From assembly GCA_002842195.1 (NCBI GenBank), contig PHCL01000044.1:1-8182 (forward strand): a stretch of 8,182 nucleotides of DNA. Direction: 5' to 3'. The notes under the pieces were generated by a model that saw nothing but the letters and a program-made list of their open reading frames with translations, searched no databases and was not told the origin of the DNA. Below are positions 1 to 5,834 of the stretch, piece after piece. The translations under genes were made by a program, and so were the position numbers. How positions within the stretch are numbered: the first letter of the stretch is position 1; each line of letters starts with the position of its first letter. Source of the DNA: Betaproteobacteria bacterium HGW-Betaproteobacteria-20. GTDB lineage: Bacteria; Pseudomonadota; Gammaproteobacteria; Burkholderiales; Methylophilaceae.

Positions 1-20
1 CAATATTTTAATCAACTTAT

Positions 21-920
21 TTAATCAGACGCAAAGTCTAATAAAGGGTGTTGATTTAACCCTTTTGCAACAAAACCCTGTACCGCAACGCCAAGTACAT
101 TTTGTGGTTTTTGATTGCAGATTTCAGTCGCAACTTTCTCATTTGCTACTTCTAAAAAAACAGAAGCACCAGAACCGCTCATTCTAGCATCACCAAACTG
201 GTTAAGCCATGTAAGGCAAGCATATACCGGAGGATAATCATTGCAGACTACTTTTTCAAGATCGTTAGTGAATGCTGCACTTAAGTTACCGGTGTTAAAA
301 TCATTCACAGATTTAGACGCCCCTGAAAAGTCCGACATTGTCTTAGGAATCGCATTTTTTGTCAATTGCTTATTGGCAAATATTTGTGCGGTAGAAACAT
401 GCACATTCGGCGTTAATACCACGTAATAAGCATCGTGCAAGTGCATGGGTTGCAGTTGCTCGCCTACGCCTTCTGCCCAGGCATTGCTGCCAAAGATAAA
501 AAATGGTACATCGGCGCCTAATTGCAAACCTAACGACAATAATTCAGCCCGACTTAAATTCAGCCGCCATAAGCGATTTAATGCTAAAAGCACAGTCGCA
601 GCATCAGAACTGCCGCCACCTAAACCGCCACCCATCGGAATATTTTTTTCGACAAAAATCTCCACGCCAAGTGGGCATTGCGTATGTTGCTGCAAAAGCG
701 TTGCCGCACGCACACATAAATCTTGTGCTTCCGGCACTCCGGCGATTGTATTCACACGCTTAATCGCATTGGTTTGTGTTGGTTTCAGGTGAATTTTGTC
801 GTAAAAATCCAGTAAACGAAAAACTGTTTGTAATAGATGGTAGCCATCTGCACGCTGACCGGTAATGTGCAAAAACAGATTGATTTTTGCCGGTGCTAAA
901 TATAGTTGAAAATCTTGCAT
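21..920 (-). CDS. ispE: 4-diphosphocytidyl-2-C-methyl-D-erythritol kinase (IspE)
   Basis: IspE is the cytoplasmic GHMP-family kinase that phosphorylates the 2-hydroxyl of CDP-methylerythritol using ATP, a middle step of the MEP route to IPP and DMAPP. The 299-residue product has the usual family length and all expected motifs. The N-terminal APAKINLFL (residues 9-17) includes the active-site lysine K12. The glycine-rich ATP loop [14 protein letters not shown] lies at 95-108. LGADVPFF (134-141) contains the probable catalytic D137, and the C-terminal glycine motif MSGSGAS lies at 247-253. The ATG at 918-920 places APAKIN at the normal distance from the N-terminus, although no clear Shine-Dalgarno precedes it. 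It is the last minus-strand gene after the TPR gene and lolB. It is separated from lolB by 368 nt containing a REP-like hairpin, so it may have its own promoter. No frameshift or missing motif was seen. Identification is by family motifs and is secure. Confidence 0.97.
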   Translation of the reverse strand: MQDFQLYLAPAKINLFLHITGQRADGYHLLQTVFRLLDFYDKIHLKPTQTNAIKRVNTIAGVPEAQDLCVRAATLLQQHTQCPLGVEIFVEKNIPMGGGLGGGSSDAATVLLALNRLWRLNLSRAELLSLGLQLGADVPFFIFGSNAWAEGVGEQLQPMHLHDAYYVVLTPNVHVSTAQIFANKQLTKNAIPKTMSDFSGASKSVNDFNTGNLSAAFTNDLEKVVCNDYPPVYACLTWLNQFGDARMSGSGASVFLEVANEKVATEICNQKPQNVLGVAVQGFVAKGLNQHPLLDFASD

Positions 921-1288
921 AGCCGGAATTTTAGCCTAGTTATCATTGCTGGAATAGAACAAGTACGGTTAGAGCAACATTATTTCCGGCGTGACCAAAC
1001 ATTACTTATTGCTTTGGCCCAATGGTATATGAAGTCCGTTCGCCTTGAGCTTGTCGAAAGGTTAATGGATTTCGACAAGCTCAGCCCGAACGGGTTTAAT
1101 ACTTTGCCGGGCAGAATTAATCGTTAAACACTGTAAAAAGCGCTAAAAAACATACGAGAGAAAAGTGCTGCCCTGAGAGGCGCTTGCAGAAAGGCTTGCA
1201 GGCATGCAATACCGAAGCTATTCTAAAAACACAATAATTTAAGTGTGAAAATTTGAATGCAGGCGGTGATTTTCTGGTGCTAACAACT
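921..1288. other. Long lolB–ispE spacer without a convincing gene
   Basis: This 368 nt stretch separates lolB from ispE, genes that usually lie close together in related bacteria. It contains the REP-like hairpin at 1035-1094. It also has a short direct repeat GCTTGCAG (1182-1189 and 1194-1201) whose second copy runs into a small inverted repeat, TTGCA-GGCA-TGCAA (1196-1209). Any ispE promoter would have to be read leftwards from about 930-1000; weak AT-rich candidates exist but no good -35/-10 pair stands out. The 73-codon plus-strand frame at 906-1127 runs straight through the hairpin and overlaps the ispE start, so it is not taken as a gene. No tRNA or known small RNA was recognised. Confidence 0.6.
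1035..1094. repeat. REP-like inverted repeat (GAGCTTGTCGAA family)
   Basis: Two 25-nt arms, 1035-1059 and 1070-1094, are reverse complements at 21 of 25 positions and flank a 10-nt loop. The mismatches are the outermost pair and a three-base patch at the ninth to eleventh positions. The core GAGCTTGTCGAA (1047-1058) recurs at 7285-7296. The stretch GAGCTTGTCGAAAGG (1047-1061) matches 7262-7276 at 14 of 15 positions, so the two intergenic elements belong to one dispersed family. Similar GAGCTTGTCGAA palindromes are familiar as extragenic repeats in many bacteria. As RNA it would form a strong hairpin between lolB and ispE and could protect a 3' end or reduce read-through; that effect is inferred. 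It lacks a following U-tract on either strand, so it is not called a rho-independent terminator. Confidence 0.85.
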
Positions 1289-1903
1289 TTAGTTTTTAAC
1301 TATCAGCCATTTTTCAATCAATAATTTCAGGTTCAATTTTTCGCTTCTCAGCACGATTTTGCCGGGCAGAAAATGGCCGTTTTGCTCGCTGTAGTTTTGA
1401 TATTCAATATCCCAGCCGTCTTGTTTCAAGGTGAGCAAGCGGCCTTTCTCATCCAGCGTGCTGGCTTGAACAGCGCTGCTTGTCGGGCGGCCAATTGACC
1501 AATCGGCAAGACCGGTTAGCGGTAGTTTCCAGCCGAGCGTATTTTGCGTGAGTGTTTCTGTATCTGCGGCTGAAATGCGCTTGCCTTTGGCATCTATTAA
1601 AGTGACTTCATCTGCGGTTTTTTTAATGCTGGCGACTTGCCCGCCGAGTGGGGAGTAGAGCGCAATCTCATCATCCGCAGGGTTATGTTGCCAATTTAAG
1701 CTGCCAGAAAAGCCTTTACCTTCGGCTTGTACACCGATGCGACCTTGTAGTGTAAATTGCCCAATACCAGCCAGGTTTTGTAAATGTTGCTGATATAAAG
1801 CCTGCGACATTGCGTGATCAACCGGCTTGCCGGCGGGTACGCTGGCGCAGGCTTGCAGCAAAGCTACCAAGCCCGATAGCAGAGCGATACGGATTAAATT
1901 CAT
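1289..1903 (-). CDS. lolB: Outer-membrane lipoprotein insertion receptor LolB
   Basis: LolB is the outer-membrane-anchored receptor that takes lipoproteins from the periplasmic carrier LolA and inserts them into the inner leaflet of the outer membrane. The 204-residue product has the usual length. A short lipoprotein signal peptide (residues 1-18) ends in LLQAC, with C19 as the lipidated cysteine. Alanine at +2 is compatible with sorting to the outer membrane. The mature part shows LolB-type stretches: FTLQGRIGVQ (50-59), GFSGSLNW (64-71), YSPLGGQVA (83-91), LGWKLPLTGLADWSIG (123-138) and a C-terminal LIEKWLIVK (195-203). The start is fixed by the signal peptide, although the upstream bases give no strong ribosome site. 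It begins 17 nt after the TPR lipoprotein gene, so the two are probably cotranscribed. Both are lipoproteins. The family is poorly conserved in sequence, but length, motifs and the ispE neighbour all agree. Confidence 0.93.
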   Translation of the reverse strand: MNLIRIALLSGLVALLQACASVPAGKPVDHAMSQALYQQHLQNLAGIGQFTLQGRIGVQAEGKGFSGSLNWQHNPADDEIALYSPLGGQVASIKKTADEVTLIDAKGKRISAADTETLTQNTLGWKLPLTGLADWSIGRPTSSAVQASTLDEKGRLLTLKQDGWDIEYQNYSEQNGHFLPGKIVLRSEKLNLKLLIEKWLIVKN

Positions 1904-1920
1904 GTGTGGATATTTAAAAA

Positions 1921-3642
1921 TTATGACTTAAATTTATTTGTGGTAGTCAGCAGCACTTCATTGCCTGGGTCAGCCGCTAGTGCATCGCTCCAAATTTTTT
2001 TCGCTTCGTCATACTTACCTTTTTTCCACAGCACTTCACCCAAATGCGCGGCAATTTCCGGGTCGCGGTTAATGTTGTAGGCCTGTTGTAAATAATTGAT
2101 GGCTTTATCTAAATTACCTTTGCGATAATGTGCCCAGCCTAAGCTGTCCAGCATGTAGTGGTCATTCGGGCTAAGGGTTAAGGCTTTTTCAATAAGCGTA
2201 ACGGCTTCATCCAGCTTAATGTTCCGGTCTGCAAATGAATAGCCAAGCGCGTTGTAAGCCGCAGCAAAATCTGGTTTTGCTGCAATCGTTTTGCGCAGTT
2301 CGGCTTCCATAATCTCAAATTTCTGCAGGCGCTCGGCCGCAAGTGCGTAGTCATAAACCAGCTCAGGCGTATTGGGTAGGTTTTGTACCGCTTTATTCAG
2401 TAAATCAAATGCGTCCTGGTCGCGCTTAGCTTTAGCCAGTAGGCTTGCCTGCGTTTGGATGACAACAATCTGTTGCTCGGTATTTAAGTCATCAATAGCG
2501 TCTAACTGCTCAATTGCTTTGTCCACCGACTGCGTACGCGCGATGATGTTGGCCAGGTTAAGCTGTGCCTCAAGATAATGAGGCCCAGCCTGCACTTTGT
2601 TATACCAGGCAATGGCTGCGTCATCCTGTTTTTGTTTTTCAGCCAACTGTGCCAGATAAAGATGAATTTGATCCTGATCTTTAAAGCCAAATGTCAGCGC
2701 TTGCTGGAAATAGTTCTCAGCGGCGCTGTAATCATTGGATTGAAATGATAGCAGGCCAATGACTGCGGTGATTTCTGCACTGTTGGCGCCACCTTTAGTG
2801 TTTTGCATAATGATGGGATATTCTTTTTTAGCGGCATCATATTGTTTTTGCTGCACCAAAAGTTTAGCCATGTTCAGGCGAACTTCATTCGACCCGGGAT
2901 TATTTTTTAAAAATTCCTGATAAAAAGTAATCGCGGCTTGCGGCGACTTTTCAAATAGCACTTGCCCTTTTAATAATGCCGCTAAACCCCAGCCTGGCCT
3001 GAGCGTTTCCGCCCTGTTAAGTGCTTGCAGGGCAACTTCATCCTGTCTTGCGACCCAGGCAGATTGCGCAATGGCAAACTGCGCTTCAGCAAGCTTAGGG
3101 TAGGGCTTGGCGAGAGATTGCACCAGACGCAACGCACCGGCCTTGTCTGTACTTTTGTTTAATAGGTTATTTAAGTATAAAAAGCTGCCTGCTCTAGTTT
3201 CTTCTTTAACCAGCAGTTTGGCTAAAAACGGCTTGGCATCATCCAGCTTATTGGTGGCAATCAACATTTCTGTCATCGCCTGCTGTACTTCGCTTGAGGT
3301 CGGGTCAAGCTCGGACCAGAGCTTAATGGCAGGAATCACCAAGCCTGGCACATTGCCATAAGCCGCTGTTTTAGCTGCGCGTTCAGCCAAACCTGGGTCT
3401 TTTGTGGATTTAGCTAAATCATAAAAGATCATGGCTGAAGTTGCCGCATCTCCGCGCTGCCCAGCTACTTCGGCCACTAAAAACTTGTACACAAATTCAG
3501 CGGTCAGCTGGTTTTCTGCATCCGAACTGCTGTTGCTTGCGGTGGTTGTGGTCGCTAAGCTGGAGTTTGTTGTGCAGCCGTTTAATAGTAGCGCGCTGGC
3601 GAGCATGCACGCACTAAAAATCTTAGAGTAGTTAAATGACAC
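1921..3642 (-). CDS. TPR-repeat lipoprotein, probably LbcA-like
   Basis: This is a predicted outer-membrane lipoprotein built almost wholly of tetratricopeptide repeats, which act as protein-binding scaffolds. From the GTG chosen here it has 573 codons. A 22-residue signal peptide ends in LLLNGC, with C23 lipidated and threonine at +2. A Ser/Thr-rich linker follows, then helical repeats to the end. The clearest TPR units are near the C-terminus, around AYNALGYSFADRNIKLDEA, MLDSLGWAHYRKGNLDKA and IAAHLGEVLWKKGKYDEA. In Pseudomonas aeruginosa a TPR lipoprotein of similar size next to lolB and ispE is LbcA, the partner of protease CtpA in turnover of peptidoglycan hydrolases; orthology is inferred from synteny and architecture. 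The frame is open upstream to ATG 3774 (617 codons, cysteine at residue 67), with another ATG at 3735. Those give an oddly long n-region and lack a ribosome site, whereas GTG 3642 has AAGG 8 nt upstream. The start remains uncertain; the family call is firm. Confidence 0.85.
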   Translation of the reverse strand: MSFNYSKIFSACMLASALLLNGCTTNSSLATTTTASNSSSDAENQLTAEFVYKFLVAEVAGQRGDAATSAMIFYDLAKSTKDPGLAERAAKTAAYGNVPGLVIPAIKLWSELDPTSSEVQQAMTEMLIATNKLDDAKPFLAKLLVKEETRAGSFLYLNNLLNKSTDKAGALRLVQSLAKPYPKLAEAQFAIAQSAWVARQDEVALQALNRAETLRPGWGLAALLKGQVLFEKSPQAAITFYQEFLKNNPGSNEVRLNMAKLLVQQKQYDAAKKEYPIIMQNTKGGANSAEITAVIGLLSFQSNDYSAAENYFQQALTFGFKDQDQIHLYLAQLAEKQKQDDAAIAWYNKVQAGPHYLEAQLNLANIIARTQSVDKAIEQLDAIDDLNTEQQIVVIQTQASLLAKAKRDQDAFDLLNKAVQNLPNTPELVYDYALAAERLQKFEIMEAELRKTIAAKPDFAAAYNALGYSFADRNIKLDEAVTLIEKALTLSPNDHYMLDSLGWAHYRKGNLDKAINYLQQAYNINRDPEIAAHLGEVLWKKGKYDEAKKIWSDALAADPGNEVLLTTTNKFKS

Positions 3643-3650
3643 TTTTTTAG

Positions 3651-3654
3651 CCTT
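3651..3654 (-). promoter_or_regulatory. Shine-Dalgarno supporting the GTG start at 3642
   Basis: Read on the minus strand, AAGG lies 8 nt upstream of the GTG at 3640-3642. That GTG would open the TPR lipoprotein with a normal signal peptide ending in cysteine 23. The ATG codons at 3774 and 3735 have no comparable purine-rich site. This is the main sequence argument for the shorter start, but a four-base match is modest evidence. Confidence 0.45.
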
Positions 3655-3693
3655 GCTGAGCTGAGCAACTTGTAAATTGGCTGATAGGCTTAG

Positions 3694-3738
3694 ATTTGGG
3701 TGCGTGGAATTGGGATGCATGGGATTTGGGCGCATAGA
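3694..3738. repeat. Three degenerate 15-nt tandem repeats
   Basis: Three consecutive 15-nt units (3694-3708, 3709-3723, 3724-3738) read ATTTGGGTGCGTGGA, ATTGGGATGCATGGG and ATTTGGGCGCATAGA; nine of the fifteen positions are the same in all three. On the minus strand, in the frame of the TPR lipoprotein, they read SMRPN, PMHPN and STHPN, a pentapeptide repeat of the form x-x-[RH]-P-N. A change of unit number would keep the frame. They lie either in an extended N-terminus (if ATG 3774 is used) or in the 5' leader (if GTG 3642 is used). Confidence 0.75.
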
Positions 3739-3780
3739 TTTTTTGGTAGTAATGATAAAATTTAAGGTGACCATTAATGG

Positions 3781-3816
3781 TTTTTAAGATAATAAGCGAT
3801 TGTGGTCAAAATTGTA
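3781..3816 (-). promoter_or_regulatory. Candidate promoter(s) for the TPR lipoprotein–lolB transcript
   Basis: On the minus strand TACAAT (plus positions 3811-3816) is a five-of-six match to a sigma70 -10 box but has no good -35 upstream. Alternatively TTGACC (3804-3809) is a good -35, with TAAAAA (3781-3786) 17 nt downstream as a weak -10. The second arrangement would start RNA near or just inside ATG 3774, which would rule that codon out and favour a downstream start. Pattern matching only. Confidence 0.25.
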
Positions 3817-3906
3817 GCTAAAATGTTTAAGTTCTATTATTTAGGCCTATGCTTACTCGTCACTCTTAGTCCGTGACAGTTGCGCCAAGTTCCTCCATAA
3901 TTATGA

Positions 3907-3928
3907 ATTGACTGTAATGCACGTCAAT
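3907..3928. promoter_or_regulatory. Inverted repeat ATTGAC-N10-GTCAAT, candidate operator
   Basis: The 6-nt arms 3907-3912 and 3923-3928 are perfect reverse complements with a 10-nt spacer. Their centres are 16 nt apart, about one and a half helical turns. The site lies just upstream of, and partly overlaps, the best rightward promoter candidate, which is where an activator or repressor of the ABC genes would bind. The left arm contains TTGACT, which could instead be a -35 element, but no -10 is found at normal spacing. No specific regulator is implied. Confidence 0.3.
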
Positions 3929-3950
3929 AGAATTAATGCTGGTTTATACT
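3923..3950 (+). promoter_or_regulatory. Candidate promoter for the ABC gene cluster
   Basis: TATACT at 3945-3950 is a good -10 match. The hexamer GTCAAT at 3923-3928, 16 nt upstream, is a poor -35 and forms one arm of the inverted repeat, which would fit an activator-dependent promoter. RNA would begin near 3957, leaving a leader of about 60 nt that includes the 14-bp palindrome. Inferred from pattern only. Confidence 0.3.
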
Positions 3951-3966
3951 GGCATCTGAATTTCGC

Positions 3967-3980
3967 ACCTAACGTTAGGT
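3967..3980. promoter_or_regulatory. Perfect 14-bp palindrome ACCTAACGTTAGGT
   Basis: Positions 3967-3980 are identical to their reverse complement over all 14 bases and are followed by TTTTT. The centre lies about 44 nt upstream of the ABC ATPase start and just downstream of the candidate -10. That is a typical place for a repressor operator, for example of a dimeric TetR- or MarR-type protein. As RNA it could form only a five-pair stem with a four-base loop, too weak to be a confident terminator. The symmetry is certain; the function is a guess. Confidence 0.4.
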
Positions 3981-4017
3981 TTTTACATTCGGTATTTAAA
4001 TAGAGTCACATAAAACC

Positions 4018-4971
4018 ATGATGAACAATTTTACAGTAGAAGCATTTGAGCTCACGCGGCTTTATGGCGGCCGCGAAGCCGTAAGCAATGTGAGTTTTAA
4101 TTTGAGCAAAGGTCAGGTGCTGGGCTTTCTGGGGCCAAACGGCGCCGGTAAATCAACTACCATGAAAATGCTCACGGGTAATCTAGCGCCAAGTAATGGC
4201 AGCGTGAAAATCTGCGGCATTGACATGATGGAGAATCCTAAAGAAGCCAAAGCGCTCATCGGCTATTTGCCTGAAATGCGCCCACTATATAAAGAGTTTA
4301 CCGTAGATGAGTATTTGACCATTGCAGCAAGACTGCATCGTGTAAGTTCCGGCAATATTAAAAAAGCGGTTGAAGCCGCTAAAGAGCGCTGCGGTTTAGG
4401 CCACATGAGCAAACGCCTCATCGAAAACTTATCCAATGGCTATCAGCAGCGCGTAGGCATTGCGCAAGCGATTATTCATAGCCCGATGGTGGTGATTTTA
4501 GATGAGCCAACCGTGGGGTTGGATCCGATCCAAATCCGTGATATTCGCGCTTTGATTCGTGAAGTGGGTAGCGAGCGCAGTGTGATTATCTCTACCCATA
4601 TTTTGCCGGAAGTAGAAATGGTCTGTGACCATGTGCAAATTATCGATAAAGGTAAATTGGTGTTTAACGGCGCTATCGACGTACTTAAAAAACAGCGTAT
4701 CGGCAATAAGTTACTGATTGGTATGCACAACATGCCAGGCACTGAGGCCGTGTTGCAAATTGCGGGCGTAGTTGAGGCAGAAATTCTGCCGGGTAATTTG
4801 ATGCGCGTTCGCTTTGCTGATGACACTTCACCGGCAGAAGCGATTGTGCAGGCTGCCACCAACAATGGTTGGGGCCTGTATCAAATTGCACCGGATCAAA
4901 CCAGTTTAGAAGATGTGTTTGTGCAGTTAACCTACCAAGAGCAAGCTGTTACAGAATCAGTTGCAGCATAA
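4018..4971 (+). CDS. ABC transporter ATP-binding subunit, GldA/NatA-like
   Basis: This 317-residue cytoplasmic ATPase should power the ABC-2 permease encoded next. The nucleotide-binding domain occupies about residues 5-230. It shows Walker A GPNGAGKST (39-47), a Q-loop region IGYLPE (81-86) with glutamate in place of glutamine, the signature LSNGYQQRV (138-146), Walker B VVILDEP (158-164) with catalytic E163, a D-loop GLDP (167-170) and the switch histidine H194 in ISTHIL. A C-terminal extension of about 90 residues follows, as in DrrA/GldA-type ATPases. The YLPE Q-loop and LS-x-GY-x-QRV signature resemble what I know of GldA-like ATPases rather than a typical importer. Two adjacent ATG codons (4018 and 4021) could start it; the upstream GAG at 4003-4005 is a weak, distant ribosome site. 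It ends 10 nt before the permease gene. ATPase function is certain; the substrate is not known. Confidence 0.93.
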   Translation: MMNNFTVEAFELTRLYGGREAVSNVSFNLSKGQVLGFLGPNGAGKSTTMKMLTGNLAPSNGSVKICGIDMMENPKEAKALIGYLPEMRPLYKEFTVDEYLTIAARLHRVSSGNIKKAVEAAKERCGLGHMSKRLIENLSNGYQQRVGIAQAIIHSPMVVILDEPTVGLDPIQIRDIRALIREVGSERSVIISTHILPEVEMVCDHVQIIDKGKLVFNGAIDVLKKQRIGNKLLIGMHNMPGTEAVLQIAGVVEAEILPGNLMRVRFADDTSPAEAIVQAATNNGWGLYQIAPDQTSLEDVFVQLTYQEQAVTESVAA

Positions 4972-4981
4972 GGGATAGACC

Positions 4982-5728
4982 ATGATTATCAACGTAGCAA
5001 GAAAAGAACTTAAAAGTATGTTCGCCTCACCGATGGGTTGGGTGATTTTGTCATTGCTGATGTTTGCATTTGGTACCTATTATTTGAATGGTGTTAACGA
5101 TTATTTTGCTGTGATGTCAGGCGCCATGCGCCCGGCAGAGCGCACTGGCGTTACCCAGTTTGTTGGGCAAAATGTATATGGCTTTGCCTCATTCCTAGTA
5201 TTATTTGCCGTGCCATTGCTTTCCATGCGCTTAATTTCGGAAGAGCGCCGTAACCAGACGCTCCCTTTCTTATTTAGCGCGCCTATTTCACTCACGGAAA
5301 TTGTGCTCGGTAAGTTTTTAGGCTTAGTGATATTTTTAAGTATATTGGTGGTATTTATTGGACTGATGTTGTCCACACTCAATATTTGGGCAGATATTGA
5401 TTTTGGCTTTATTATCGCCAACTCAATTGGCTTGACGCTGATGATTGCCAGTTTTTCGGCGCTGGGCTTGTACTTTTCAAGCATGACGCAACAGCCGGTA
5501 GTTGCGGCAATTTTAACGTTTATTGCCTTATTCGCTTTAATGTTTCTAGATCGGTTTTTTGCAGGAGACCCAAGCAATACCTTAGCCAGCTTGTCACTCA
5601 CGCGCCATTTCCAATCATTCTCCGGCGGTTTGATTGATACGGCTGATATTGCCTATTTCGGCCTATTTATTGCGACATTTTTAACCTTGACCGTGCGCAG
5701 GTTAGATGCAGACCGCTTACGTGGATAA
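4982..5728 (+). CDS. ABC-2 type permease, GldF-like
   Basis: This 248-residue inner-membrane protein is the channel-forming half of the ABC complex. Six hydrophobic segments can be placed at about residues 17-36, 62-83, 110-132, 143-166, 172-191 and 221-238. Between the second and third lies the cytoplasmic stretch RLISEERRNQTLPFLFSAPI (83-102), a hallmark of ABC-2 permeases, which have the form EE-x(3)-GT-x-E-x-L-x(3)-P. A short amphipathic N-terminus, NVARKELKSMFASP, precedes the first helix, also typical. AGGGA at 4971-4975, overlapping the stop of the ATPase gene, sits 6 nt before the ATG and gives a strong ribosome site, so the two subunits are probably translated together. The product is a single short permease, so it should work as a homodimer. 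After it comes a 106 nt gap before the GldG-like gene. What it moves cannot be read from the sequence. Confidence 0.92.
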   Translation: MIINVARKELKSMFASPMGWVILSLLMFAFGTYYLNGVNDYFAVMSGAMRPAERTGVTQFVGQNVYGFASFLVLFAVPLLSMRLISEERRNQTLPFLFSAPISLTEIVLGKFLGLVIFLSILVVFIGLMLSTLNIWADIDFGFIIANSIGLTLMIASFSALGLYFSSMTQQPVVAAILTFIALFALMFLDRFFAGDPSNTLASLSLTRHFQSFSGGLIDTADIAYFGLFIATFLTLTVRRLDADRLRG

Positions 5729-5762
5729 GCGTTTGGAAAAAGTTGCCTGGCTGCGTTGCGCG

Positions 5763-5786
5763 AGTACTTAAAATCAAGTACTTAAA
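5763..5786. repeat. AGTACTTAAA direct repeat forming a small hairpin
   Basis: AGTACTTAAA occurs at 5763-5772 and again at 5777-5786, 14 nt apart. Because AGTACT is its own reverse complement, the block also forms an inverted repeat: AGTACTT (5763-5769), a six-base loop, and AAGTACT (5776-5782). It fills part of the 106 nt gap between the permease and GldG-like genes. A second small duplication, TGTAAAAT (5812-5819 and 5829-5836), runs into the next start codon. Neither looks like a terminator, as there is no following T-run. Confidence 0.6.
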
Positions 5787-5834
5787 TGAAGTTCTGTTAA
5801 ATGTTAAAACCTGTAAAATTTTGGATCTTGTAAA

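Larger units (their letters stand above)
3643..4017. other. Divergent control region
   Basis: About 375 nt separate the preferred start of the TPR lipoprotein (minus) from the ABC ATPase gene (plus). The left third (3643-3774) is an open extension of the TPR frame and holds the 15-nt tandem repeats. The remainder is AT-rich and non-coding. It contains candidate promoters in both directions, the inverted repeat ATTGAC-N10-GTCAAT (3907-3928), the palindrome at 3967-3980, a 10-bp palindrome TATTTAAATA (3993-4002) and a weaker repeat GTCAC-N9-GTGAC (3859-3877). I saw no small gene or structured RNA that I could name. Confidence 0.65.

Noticed and set aside
445..792. 115-codon plus-strand frame inside ispE
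   Set aside because: It is antisense to the conserved kinase motifs; its Pro- and Cys-rich composition is typical of a shadow frame.
1035..1094. Rho-independent terminator after lolB
   Set aside because: The hairpin is strong, but neither strand has a T-run directly after it, and related copies occur in another intergenic gap, so a REP element fits better.
906..1127. 73-codon plus-strand frame over the ispE start and the REP hairpin
   Set aside because: It overlaps the ispE start, has no ribosome site, and its middle (VRLELVERLMDFDKLSPNG) is the kind of peptide produced by translating this REP family, a common false gene.
3967..3985. Terminator formed by the 14-bp palindrome and TTTTT
   Set aside because: Only five base pairs could form around a four-base loop, with few GC pairs, and the site lies between a promoter candidate and its gene rather than after a gene.
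4476..4865. 129-codon minus-strand frame inside the ATPase gene
   Set aside because: It is antisense to conserved Walker B and C-terminal coding sequence, with no family resemblance.
5101..5601. 166-codon minus-strand frame inside the permease gene
   Set aside because: It is wholly antisense to a well-supported membrane protein, has no recognisable domain and no ribosome site; its length follows from codon bias in the real gene.
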